In this document: positions 1 through 6,817 of the stretch, piece by piece
How the letters are laid out: each line of letters starts with the position of its first letter
Numbering within the stretch: the first letter of the stretch is position 1
Assembly: GCA_025963955.1 (NCBI GenBank)
Contig: JAOPZU010000413.1
Coordinates: 1 to 9,534, forward strand
Length of the DNA stretch: 9,534 bases
Direction of reading: 5' to 3'
Origin: Solirubrobacterales bacterium
GTDB taxonomy: Bacteria > Actinomycetota > Thermoleophilia > Solirubrobacterales > Solirubrobacteraceae
Notes under the pieces: model-generated
What the model saw: only the letters and a program-made list of their open reading frames with translations
What the model was told of the DNA's origin: nothing
Databases searched by the model: none
Program-made: the position numbers and the translations under genes

Positions 1-29
1 TCGGAGCGACGCTGGGGCATCGTACACCC

Positions 30-95
30 ATCGGCTACCACGAAATTGGCATCCGCTACCACGGACCGATCGGCTACCACGATCGGCTACCAAAC
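30..95. repeat. Four direct repeats, consensus ATCGGCTACCACGA
   Basis: Copies begin at 30, 51, 69 and 82. The first and third are identical over 14 bases (ATCGGCTACCACGA). The second has CCGC for CGGC, and the fourth diverges after CTACCA. Spacing between starts is 21, 18 and 13 bases. They lie about 77 bases upstream of a tRNA 3' fragment. They could be arm-type integrase binding sites beside an attachment core, or the multiple terminal repeats of an insertion sequence (IS21-type ends carry such repeats). No transposase or integrase is in the window, so this is inference. Confidence 0.7.
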
Positions 96-171
96 TCGCC
101 GAAACGGCTTGAAATAGGGCTGTCTCGCCAAGTCTCAAACCCCTAAAACAAGCCATATCGACCCGAGGCAG

Positions 172-217
172 CGGACTCTTAATCCGAAGGTTGAAGGTTC
201 GATTCCTTCCGGGGGCA
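172..217 (+). tRNA. 3' fragment of tRNA-Lys(CTT), probable attachment-site core
   Basis: Visible parts are an anticodon arm (stem CGGA/TCCG, loop CTCTTAA at 176-182, anticodon CTT at 178-180), a variable loop, a T arm (GAAGG, TTCGATT, CCTTC) and the 3' acceptor strand CGGGGGC plus discriminator A. The matching 5' strand GCCCCCG and a D arm are absent upstream. Position 27 (G171) fails to pair with position 43 (A187) while all inner pairs hold, placing the end of tRNA similarity at about base 172, in the 5' side of the anticodon stem. That is a usual breakpoint for tRNA-targeting tyrosine integrases. This is not a functional tRNA. Confidence 0.8.
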
Positions 218-221
218 TGAT

Positions 222-251
222 CGAAAAGCCTCGCGATTGCGGGGCTTTTCG
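222..251 (+). terminator. Hairpin terminator after the tRNA-Lys fragment
   Basis: CGAAAAGCC (222-230) pairs with GGCTTTTCG (243-251), and inner CGC/GCG extends the stem around a GATT loop. The 3' arm supplies a short T-run (CTTTTC). It sits 5 bases beyond the tRNA end, as expected of the terminator of the original intact tRNA gene. Bases 252-381 beyond it show no convincing gene or repeat. Confidence 0.7.
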
Positions 252-381
252 CGTTCAGGAGGCGCGGTGGCGTCGGGTTCCGAGGCTCATGATTCTCGCT
301 CGCGGCTCCCTTCAGTCCTCGTTCGGCTGCCCAGACGAGTGGCGCAAGGCCGTCCCCATCGTCCCAGAGCACGGCGGCAGG

Positions 382-738
382 TCACGTTGACGCGCGCCCC
401 GACGGTGCGTCCGGGACCCAGCCGTCGGCCCAGGCAACGAGGGGTTGTCCTGCTGCGAGCAGCGATGCGCCCTGCGGGGTGAGTTCGTAGCCCTGGTCGC
501 CGTTGGCGACGAGGCCGGCGTCCCGGAGTTCTCGTAGCCGGGTGTTGAGCACGGATGTCGCGATGCCCTCGGTGGCGGCTTGCAACTCGCGGAAGTTCAA
601 CGGGCCGTGGCGGAGCGACCAGAGCACGGTGATCGCCCAGCGGCGGCCGAGCAGGTCGAACAATGCCATGAGCGGCCGCCCGCTCTCGGAGCCACGGACG
701 GGCCGGCCGGGAACCGGGGTCGGCTTGCGGGAGGGCAC
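382..738 (-). CDS. HxlR-family winged-helix transcriptional regulator
   Basis: The product is a 118-aa DNA-binding protein with one HxlR-type winged helix at about residues 25-105. The pattern LFDLLGRRWAITVLWSL, then GPLNFREL, then the recognition helix region (TSVLNTRLRELRDAGLV) and the wing (GYELTPQG) is typical of the family. These are small MarR-like dimeric regulators, often acting on a divergent neighbour. Many HxlR members sense oxidants or aldehydes through an N-terminal Cys; this protein has no Cys at all, so that mode is excluded. The start is GTG at 738, supported by a TAAGCT box 6 nt upstream; an in-frame ATG at 669 would leave a short but still HTH-containing protein. It is divergent from the pterin enzyme gene, with 56 bases between starts, so control of that gene is a reasonable inference. 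Confidence 0.88.
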   Translation of the reverse strand: MPSRKPTPVPGRPVRGSESGRPLMALFDLLGRRWAITVLWSLRHGPLNFRELQAATEGIATSVLNTRLRELRDAGLVANGDQGYELTPQGASLLAAGQPLVAWADGWVPDAPSGRAST

Positions 739-744
739 GACGCC

Positions 745-750
745 AGCTTA
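745..750 (-). promoter_or_regulatory. Predicted -10 box of the hxlR-type gene (leaderless)
   Basis: On the minus strand TAAGCT lies 6 nt before the GTG start at 738. It fits TANNNT at leaderless spacing. I see no good -35 at 16-18 nt. No Shine-Dalgarno precedes the start. Confidence 0.45.
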
Positions 751-759
751 CGTTGGTGC

Positions 760-788
760 TTGCATCCCGATCGACTTGCTCTTACTTT
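760..788 (+). promoter_or_regulatory. Predicted leaderless promoter of the acetylene-hydratase-like gene
   Basis: TTGCAT (760-765), a 17-base spacer and TACTTT (783-788) lie 6 nt before the ATG at 795. The AGGAG at 789-793 is only 1 nt from the ATG, too close to act as a ribosome site, so a leaderless transcript starting at or near the ATG is the better reading. The -35 is interleaved with the divergent hxlR-type promoter. Confidence 0.55.
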
Positions 789-794
789 AGGAGC

Positions 795-3018
795 ATGGGA
801 GCGACCGAGGTCAAGAAGGCGGTGTGCACGGTGTGCGACATCGCGTGCCAGCTGGAGGTGCACGTGCGGGACGGCGAAGTGCTGAGGGTCGCTCCGCCGT
901 CCAATCCGGTCGTCGCCGCGAACTTCTGCTTCAAGGGCATCACCGCGCCGAAGCTGTACGCCCGTCCCGAGCGGCTGAAGACGCCGCTACGTCGCGTGGG
1001 GGAGCGCGGCTCGGGCCAGTGGGAGGAGGTGTCGTGGGAGGAGGCCATGAGCGACATCGCGCTGCGGCTGCGGCGCGTGGTGGACGAGCATGGCCCGGAG
1101 GCGTTCGCGGTCTCCACGTCCAACTGGAACACGAGCGTGGAGATGGGCATGGGCCGGCGGTTCATGAACCTCCTGGGCTCGCCGAACTGGATCAGCGGCG
1201 TGGCGATGTGCATGGGCAACACCGCTGCGGTCAACAAGCTCACGCTCGGCTGGTTCCCGTGGCCAGACCTCCTGAACACCGATCTCGTGGTGCTCGGCGG
1301 GCACAATCCGCGCAAGCACTCGTGGACGCCGATCTACAACCTCGTGCGCCAGGCGCAGGCGAAGCGGCAAGCTCATCGTCCTGGACCCCCGGGTGTCCGG
1401 CCAGGCCGAGAAGGCCGACATCCACCTGCAGCTGCGTGCGGGGACCGACGCCGCGATGTACCTCGGCTGGCTGCGGGTGATCGTCGACGAAGGCCTGTAC
1501 GAAGAGGACTTCGTCCGCGACTGGACGACGGGCTTCGACGAGTTGAAGGAGCGTCTGGCCGAGTACCCGCTGGACCGCGTCGCGGAGATCACCGGCGTGG
1601 CGCCGGAGCAGATCCAGGCGGCGGCGCGGATGTACGCGGGTGCGCGCTCGGCGTGCATGCCCTGGTCGCCGACGACCGATCAGCAGGTGTCCTCCACCTC
1701 GGCGATCCGGTGCCAGTCGATCCTGAAGGCGATCTGCGGGCACCTCGACGTCCCGGGCGGTGAGCTGATGTACGGCTTCAACGCGGAGTACCTCACCGAG
1801 TCCAAGCTCGAGCTGCACGAGGCGTTGACGCCCGAGCAACGGGCCAAGCAGCTCGGGTACGACGAGTACCCCGCCTTCACGCACCGGACCGGCGAGCTGC
1901 TGGCGCCGCACACCAAGCGCGTGTACGGGCACGAGTACGCGAACCTCGTGATGGGCTCCTACATGGCCAACCCGTCCTCCCTCTTCAGGGCGATGGCGGA
2001 CGGCGACCCGTATCCGGTCAAGGCGTTCTTCACGCTCGGCAACAACACGCTGATGAGCTACGCCAACCAGCCACGGATCCGGGCGGCGCTGACGAACCAG
2101 GACCTGATCGTCGCGCACGAGCTGTTCATGACCCCGACCGCGGAGCTCGCCGACTACGTGCTGCCCGGGGACACCTGGCTCGAGCGGCCGAACATCCACG
2201 ACTCCTTCGGCTGGCGCTCGTGGCTCATCTCCTCCGAGCAGGCGGTCCAGCCGCCCGGGGAGTGCCGCAGCGTCTTCGCCTTCTGGGTCGACCTGGCCGA
2301 GCGCATGGGCCTGGGCGACCAGATGCCGTGGAAGACGCTGGAGGACATGCTCGACCACCGCATGAAGCCCATGGGCATGAGCTACCGGCGGTTCATCGAC
2401 ACCTACGACATGCGGATCGCCAAGCACGAGTACCGCTCCTACCGCCGCACCGGCTTCGGCACCCCGTCGGGCAAGATCGAGCTCAGCTCCAGCGTCCTGG
2501 CCGACATCGGGCTCGACCCGCTGCCCTACTACCGCGAGCCCCACCGCGACCCGGCCTTTCCCTACAACGTGTTCATCGGCGTGCGCGAGGACCCGTACTT
2601 CCAGACTGGCCAACGCCAGCTGCCGTCCGCCCGCAAGATGTCCCCGCTGCCGAAGATCTTCGTCCACCCCGACGACGCCAGAGACGAGGGCCTGACCGAG
2701 GGCGACTGGGTCGCCGTCAGCTCCGGGCACGGCACCGTGAGCGGCGTCGTCGAACTGCGCCCGGACATGCTCCGCGGGCACCTGCGCGTCCCGCACGGCT
2801 GGTGGTTCCCCGAGCTGCTCGGCAAGCTCGACGGCGCCGGCGCCCACGAGCACAACGACGGCGTCCTCATCAACGACACGCCCGACCACCTGGACCGCGA
2901 ACAGGGCGTCCCGCAGTTCAAGGGCTTCGCTGGCGCGCTGGCACGGCTGGACGGCCCGCCCGCGCACATGGACGACGTCCTGCACCTGAAGGACGCGACC
3001 CCGGTGCTGTTCACATGA
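795..3018 (+). pseudogene. Acetylene-hydratase-like W/Mo bis-pterin enzyme, one frameshift
   Basis: This is a DMSO-reductase-superfamily enzyme; correcting one base near 1365 gives 740 aa, close to the roughly 730 aa I recall for Pelobacter acetylene hydratase. The N-terminal [4Fe-4S] ligands are C11, C14, C18 and C45. D15 follows the second Cys and K47 follows the fourth, matching the catalytic Asp13 and Lys48 of acetylene hydratase, and C139 (MCMGNT) sits at its metal-ligand Cys141. Other family-like stretches are RRFMNLLGSPNW (121-132), MTPTAELADYVLPGD and RVPHGWW near the C-terminus. There is no Tat signal, so it is probably cytoplasmic. Reading frame 3 holds to about K190 (1362-1364); homology resumes in frame 1 with GKLIVLDPR at 1366. 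The break may be a true mutation or a sequence error. The substrate is unproven: actinobacterial relatives are mostly uncharacterised. Confidence 0.82.
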
Positions 3019-3230
3019 GCCGCGCAGACGAGCTGACGCTGCTCGCGCGCGAGCGGCGCGCCGCCACCGAGCAAGCGCTGCTCAACCGCGCCGTGCGCAA
3101 CCACAAAGGCCCGGTTGACCGGGTCATCACCAAGCTCGTGATGACCCAGATCCCGAACGTCCCCGACGAGCAGGTAGGCGGCGCGGCCGGCCAGCGCGGC
3201 CGACTCGACGCCCCACCGAAAGGCTCCTAG
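3015..3230 (+). CDS. Small protein of unknown function, coupled to the pterin enzyme
   Basis: The product has 71 aa and is charged, with no Cys, no signal peptide and no membrane segment. Its ATG overlaps the stop of the upstream enzyme gene (ATGA at 3015-3018), so translation is probably coupled. Third codon positions are mostly G or C, as in neighbouring real genes. The N-terminal half (residues 3-30) is rich in Glu, Arg, Ala and Leu and likely helical; the C-terminal tail is Gly/Arg/Pro-rich and probably disordered. I do not recognise the family. Position suggests a role linked to the pterin enzyme (partner or maturation factor), which is inference only. Confidence 0.6.
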   Translation: MSRADELTLLARERRAATEQALLNRAVRNHKGPVDRVITKLVMTQIPNVPDEQVGGAAGQRGRLDAPPKGS

Positions 3231-3254
3231 CCGCGTACGCGACCGTCGCCCGGA

Positions 3255-3296
3255 CCTCGAGGCCGCAGGCATCGCGTGGATGCCCAGGCCTCGAGG
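3255..3296. terminator. Long hairpin between convergent genes, likely bidirectional terminator
   Basis: CCTCGAGGCC (3255-3264) pairs perfectly with GGCCTCGAGG (3287-3296). A second stem GGCATC/GATGCC (3268-3273 with 3279-3284) closes a 5-base loop. No T-run follows on either side. It lies between the stop of the 71-aa gene and the stop of the convergent ycnI-type gene, so it probably ends both transcripts. Confidence 0.65.
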
Positions 3297-3315
3297 ATCG
3301 CCGGTTTCGGGATGG

Positions 3316-3981
3316 TCAGGCCTTGCGTCGAGTGGCCAGTGCCGCGGTGCCGGCCAGCAGGCCGAGAGCGCCGATGATGAGCGCGGCGATGGACAGGGTC
3401 TTGCTCTGCTGCTTGTCGATCACCTGGACGCTGGGTGTGGTCGCCGCGCGGGCGGTTGCCGCCGGAGCGGTCGTGGCTTTGGTGATGTCGACGGTCGGGG
3501 CTGGTGTGTCGGAGGATCCGGCGCCGATCCAGCGGACGACGTTGCCGTCGGAGTAGGTCTGCAGGGCCTTGAAGGTGAGGGTGCTGCCGGCCTTGTCGGG
3601 GATCTGCAGGGAGAGGGGGAAGTCCTTGAACTGCCCCGGCTTGATCCCGGCTTGGCTGCTGGTGGCGATCCAGGTGATCTGACGGACTTCGTCGGTGACC
3701 TCGCCGTCGTCGGTCTTGATGGGCGTGGTGAGTTTCTGCTGCGTGACGTTGACCTTCCAGCCGGGGTCAGCCTGGTAGAGGACGGAGGCGAACCCGGGCG
3801 GCAGCCGAACGGTGACACGGGTGGTGGTCGCGTTGTCGGTCTCGTTGGGAACGCGGACGTTCTCCACGACGTAGCCGCCGGCCGGCGCGGTCTTGGGCTG
3901 CAGGGTGACGTGGGCGTCCGCGGTGGCGGGGGCGGTGATCGTCGCGGCGGTGGCCGCGAGGACGAGGTGCTTCATGTTCAT
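3316..3981 (-). CDS. ycnI: YcnI-family (DUF1775) copper-binding exported protein
   Basis: The product has 221 aa. It has a signal peptide (residues 1-23, cut after ADA), then H24, a DUF1775 domain (about 24-155), a Thr/Ala/Pro-rich linker (156-190) and a C-terminal membrane anchor (about 196-215) followed by RRK. In Bacillus YcnI, copper is held by the mature N-terminal His in a mono-histidine brace; here H24 takes that place, with E47 (VPNE) and Trp residues (W75, W104, W151) as candidate partners. The start is the ATG at 3981: AGGAG stands 5 nt upstream and the signal peptide begins there, while the open frame upstream to 4170 lacks family similarity. It is the last gene of the copper operon. 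The likely role is delivering or buffering copper outside the membrane beside CopC/CopD. Confidence 0.9.
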   Translation of the reverse strand: MNMKHLVLAATAATITAPATADAHVTLQPKTAPAGGYVVENVRVPNETDNATTTRVTVRLPPGFASVLYQADPGWKVNVTQQKLTTPIKTDDGEVTDEVRQITWIATSSQAGIKPGQFKDFPLSLQIPDKAGSTLTFKALQTYSDGNVVRWIGAGSSDTPAPTVDITKATTAPAATARAATTPSVQVIDKQQSKTLSIAALIIGALGLLAGTAALATRRKA

Positions 3982-4249
3982 GGGTGCTCCTGAAGGGATG
4001 TGGTCGGTGGGTTGGGGACGACATCCCGGCCGGCGGGCCGCGGCAGTTGCGGCGCCCGTCGATGATGCGTGTCGGTGCTCGGGCGGGTCGAGGCCGTGGT
4101 CGTGTCTCTGCGGTGCTCGTTCCGCGACGAGGAAGCCGGCGTCGGCCGAGCTGCAAGAGGACGCGCTCACCGGGGTAGTAGCCCAGGGCGAGGAGCAGCA
4201 GGAGCAGCAGCAGCGGCGTCAGCGAGAGCAGGACGCTCATCGACGACAT
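3767..4249 (-). CDS. Small single-helix membrane protein; 3' end uncertain
   Basis: Its ATG at 4249 shares one base with the stop of the copC-copD gene (TGATG), so it is probably translationally coupled. Residues 5-22 form a Leu-rich membrane helix, encoded by CTG/CTC repeats, followed by GYYPGERVLLQL (23-34) and an Arg/Pro-rich tail. The frame stays open to 3767, which would overlap ycnI by 215 bases and encode shadow sequence, so the true end is doubtful. Another frame has high GC at third positions from about 4155 on and stops at 3978, inside the ATGA at the ycnI start. A frameshift in this gene is therefore possible, and the believable extent is about 3978-4249. It shares its GxYxGER motif with the first gene of the operon. 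Function unknown. Confidence 0.5.
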   Translation of the reverse strand: MSSMSVLLSLTPLLLLLLLLALGYYPGERVLLQLGRRRLPRRGTSTAETRPRPRPARAPTRIIDGRRNCRGPPAGMSSPTHRPHPFRSTHEHEAPRPRGHRRDDHRPRHRGRPRHPAAQDRAGRRLRRGERPRSQRDRQRDHHPCHRSAAARVRLRPLPG

Positions 4250-6036
4250 CAGCTGGTGACCTTCACGGTGAACGTGGTGGCGTACTGGTCGAAGTCGGAG
4301 ACGCGATCGGTGAGCGCGAAGGTCCAGGTGCCGCCGGGAACCAGCTGGAAGCTTTGCGCGGTGTAGTGACCGGGGCCGGTGGGCTCCAGGGTGATGGGGA
4401 TCGGCCCGATGCCTCTGCCGCGCTGGCGGGCGGTCAGGGTGAGCTGCTTGGTGGCGGTGTACGGCGCGCCGGAGCGTGCGTCGAACAGGTAGACGTGCAT
4501 CGTGTTGGGTCCGACGCGAGCCGGCTCGGTGGTGACCTCGAGCTGGGCCGGGCCGATCCGCTTGCTGATGTTCTGCGGCCCGCTGCCGGTGCCGGCGGTC
4601 GAGCTGGGTGGGGCGTAGCCGACGAGCGCCCCGGTCGTGATGAGCACGGCCATGACGACCGTCACCTCAGCGCGAAGCGTGCGGCGAAGCAGGTGTCCGG
4701 AGCTGCCGGGCGCGGACCCGTCGGCAGCGAGGTGCCGGAGCTTGGGCAGGACCTTCTGCCGGTTGATCGCCCCGAGGCCGGCGAGGGCGATGATCAGCAC
4801 GATCTTGATGAGCACGGCTCGTCCGAACGCGTCGTGGAGCAGATCACCGAAGGAGGTGAGGTAGAGGACCGATTGCACCGTCCCGGACACCATCAGCGTC
4901 AGGACACAGGCCAGCGCCAGCGGTGAGAACCGCACGAGCACCGCCGCCAGCAGGCTGGTCCGGTCGGCCGGCACCAATCTCGCCGTCGCTCGCGGAACGA
5001 GCAGCAGGAGCGCGGCCAGCCCGCCGAGCCAGACGCTCATCGCCACCACGTGCAGCACGTCCGACGGCACGAGCAGCAGGGTGTTGCCCGAAGTCCGCGC
5101 GTGGCCCGCCAGAGCAGGCGCCACCGCAAGGGCGCCGGCCGGCGGCACGAACGCCAGAGGCCGGAGCCGGCTGAAGGCTCCCGACCCGCCTCGGGCAGCG
5201 GGAGGCACGACCAGTGCGCGCAGCGGCCCGCGAGGCACCAGCAGAGCACCGAGCACGAGCCAGACGAGGCCCTTCAAGCCCCACACCGTGCCGAAGCGGG
5301 TGGAGAGGAGGTCGCGCAGGATCGTGGGGTGCAGCGCGTCCCAGAACGTCGTGCCGGCGGCGGTCGCCCCTTCGAAGACCAGCCCGAGCAGAGCACTCGA
5401 GATCCCCGCGCAGACCGTGAGCAGCAGCACCCTCCGCCCGCGCGTCGCGACAGCCTCAGAGGCTTCAAGCCATGCCGATCCGCCGTCCGCGACGCGCGGC
5501 AACCCCAAACGCCAGCACCACCGCAGGAAGCCCAGCACCCCGAGGGCGAGGGCGAGGGCGAGGTAGTCGATCGTGCGCACCAGGCCGAAAGGGACGCGCG
5601 TCCACGGCCCGGCTCTGTGGCTGCCGATGAGCTGGTCGATCGTCTTGGCCGGTCCGCTTCCGGCCCGGCCGATGGAGAACACCACCCCGCCCTCCACCGG
5701 ATGCCCATCACTGGAGATGACCCGATAGGTGGCGGTGTACGTGCCCTCGGGCAACCGTGGCTTCAGGCCGGTCGCCAGCGCCGAGCCCTCACCGGCCGGA
5801 TGGCGGGTGTCTCCGTCATCGACGCGGCGGGCGCCGGCGTCGAAGACCTTGATCGCCCCGAACTTCCCCTCGACGCTCTCGTCGAAGCGGAACGCGACAG
5901 TCTTGGGCTGCACCGCCAGCACGGCCCCGCGTGCCGGGGAGGTCGACTTCAGCTGCGCATGAGCGAATGCGCGTGGAGCGACGACGGCCAGCAGCACCCA
6001 CGCGGCGACCGCCGTCGCCAGCGCGCGGCGCCTCAC
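4249..6036 (-). CDS. CopC-CopD fusion copper protein with C-terminal exported domain
   Basis: The product has 595 aa. A signal peptide (1-25, cut after AFA) precedes a CopC domain (26-123). The mature protein would begin with H26, and SSDGHPVEG (108-116, with D110 and H112) supplies the other CopC Cu(II) ligands. A CopD domain of about eight membrane helices (about 152-475) follows, including GHARTSGN (311-318) and LHVVAMSVWLGGL (328-340). A C-terminal beta-rich outside domain (about 490-595) resembles YtkA/FixH-type domains; this layout matches Bacillus YcnJ. Such proteins bind copper outside and pass it across the membrane; direction and purpose here are inferred. The start is GTG at 6036, overlapping the upstream stop (GTGA), with GGAG about 8 nt before. 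A 6-bp coding tandem repeat (GAGGGC, from 5542) gives an Ala-Leu run in the first helix. Confidence 0.92.
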   Translation of the reverse strand: MRRRALATAVAAWVLLAVVAPRAFAHAQLKSTSPARGAVLAVQPKTVAFRFDESVEGKFGAIKVFDAGARRVDDGDTRHPAGEGSALATGLKPRLPEGTYTATYRVISSDGHPVEGGVVFSIGRAGSGPAKTIDQLIGSHRAGPWTRVPFGLVRTIDYLALALALGVLGFLRWCWRLGLPRVADGGSAWLEASEAVATRGRRVLLLTVCAGISSALLGLVFEGATAAGTTFWDALHPTILRDLLSTRFGTVWGLKGLVWLVLGALLVPRGPLRALVVPPAARGGSGAFSRLRPLAFVPPAGALAVAPALAGHARTSGNTLLLVPSDVLHVVAMSVWLGGLAALLLLVPRATARLVPADRTSLLAAVLVRFSPLALACVLTLMVSGTVQSVLYLTSFGDLLHDAFGRAVLIKIVLIIALAGLGAINRQKVLPKLRHLAADGSAPGSSGHLLRRTLRAEVTVVMAVLITTGALVGYAPPSSTAGTGSGPQNISKRIGPAQLEVTTEPARVGPNTMHVYLFDARSGAPYTATKQLTLTARQRGRGIGPIPITLEPTGPGHYTAQSFQLVPGGTWTFALTDRVSDFDQYATTFTVKVTS

Positions 6037-6749
6037 CAGGCTTCTCCGCGGCCGGAGGTGGAGGGCGACTCGGCGTCACCTCCGTCACCCGCTCCGCGCT
6101 CCTCCTGGTTCTCGCCGCGTCGCCGCCGGACGACCACGACCGTGGCCGCTCCCAGCAGCAGCAGGACCACAAAGCCGATGATGGCCCCGGTCGGAGGCCC
6201 GGACGTGTCCCTCGGCTGCCAGAACAACTGGCCCGCCACCGCGCCCTTCTGCCCGCCGACCGCGATCGGCACCGTCCAGTTGAAGATCTTGGTGCGCTTG
6301 CGCTTGTCCTTGACCTGCGGCGGGATTCCGGTGGCCATGAAGTGGATGCGGTGGTCGTGCCACTCATACCGGCCGGTCTTGTCCACCGTCTGCCACTGCG
6401 GCGTTGCCCGCGGGTCAGCGGACGCCGGTGCGCGAGAGGTCGCGTAGCGCTCCTGATTCAGGTAGCCCGCGGGTGAGCGCTTGTTCACCTGCACGGTGCC
6501 GTCACCGAGGATCTGCACGTAGGGTTCTTCGCGGTAGCCGTACACGATCACCGGCCGGCCCGAGGTGTTGGTGAGCTCCAGACGGTCGTCAAGGCTCAAC
6601 ACCTGTAGGGACACGCCCTTCACCGACGGCGTCACGGCCGTGATGATCGAGCGGAAGTTCGGGTTTCCCTGATGCGCCAAGGCACCAGGGGTGAAGACCA
6701 GGCCGAGGGCGCACAGCGCCAAGGCAGCGGTCAGAGCGTGGCGGCGCAT
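6033..6749 (-). CDS. Exported, membrane-anchored protein with WHDHRxH motif
   Basis: The product has 238 aa. A signal peptide (1-25, ending ALA) precedes H26. An outside domain (about 27-180) contains W130-H131-D132-H133-R134-I-H136, a cluster of potential metal ligands, and then a membrane helix (about 188-207) leads into an Arg-rich and acidic cytoplasmic tail. The ATG at 6749 is chosen because GGAGG sits 7 nt upstream and the signal peptide starts there; the frame is open further to 6800 without such support. Its stop overlaps the copC-copD start. I know this type of protein only as an unnamed companion of CopC/CopD genes in actinobacteria. The mature N-terminal His and the His cluster suggest copper binding; this is inference. 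Confidence 0.8.
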   Translation of the reverse strand: MRRHALTAALALCALGLVFTPGALAHQGNPNFRSIITAVTPSVKGVSLQVLSLDDRLELTNTSGRPVIVYGYREEPYVQILGDGTVQVNKRSPAGYLNQERYATSRAPASADPRATPQWQTVDKTGRYEWHDHRIHFMATGIPPQVKDKRKRTKIFNWTVPIAVGGQKGAVAGQLFWQPRDTSGPPTGAIIGFVVLLLLGAATVVVVRRRRGENQEERGAGDGGDAESPSTSGRGEAW

Positions 6750-6817
6750 GGAGCGGCCTCCGGAATCTGAAGAGCTTGAACGGGCGAACAGCGCGACCAC
6801 GCAGGTCGCGCGGCCGG

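Noticed and set aside
237..482. 81-aa plus-strand open frame after the tRNA fragment
   Set aside because: It starts inside the terminator hairpin, overlaps the end of the hxlR-type gene, and is Arg-rich with no start signal.
789..793. AGGAG as ribosome-binding site for the gene at 795
   Set aside because: It is one base from the ATG, too close to function; the promoter geometry suggests a leaderless start.
1240..2985. Long 581-aa open frame on the minus strand
   Set aside because: It is antisense to the pterin enzyme, is Val/Arg/His/Gly-rich with no domain, and is a GC-rich mirror of the real gene.
4190..4218. AGC/CAG-rich run as a microsatellite or CRISPR-like repeat
   Set aside because: It encodes the Leu-rich membrane helix of the small ORF at 4249 (CTG/CTC codons) and has no spacer structure.
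5050..6447. 465-aa plus-strand open frame opposite copC-copD
   Set aside because: It is an Arg/Pro/Gln-rich shadow of the copC-copD and WHDHR genes with no recognisable domain or start signal.
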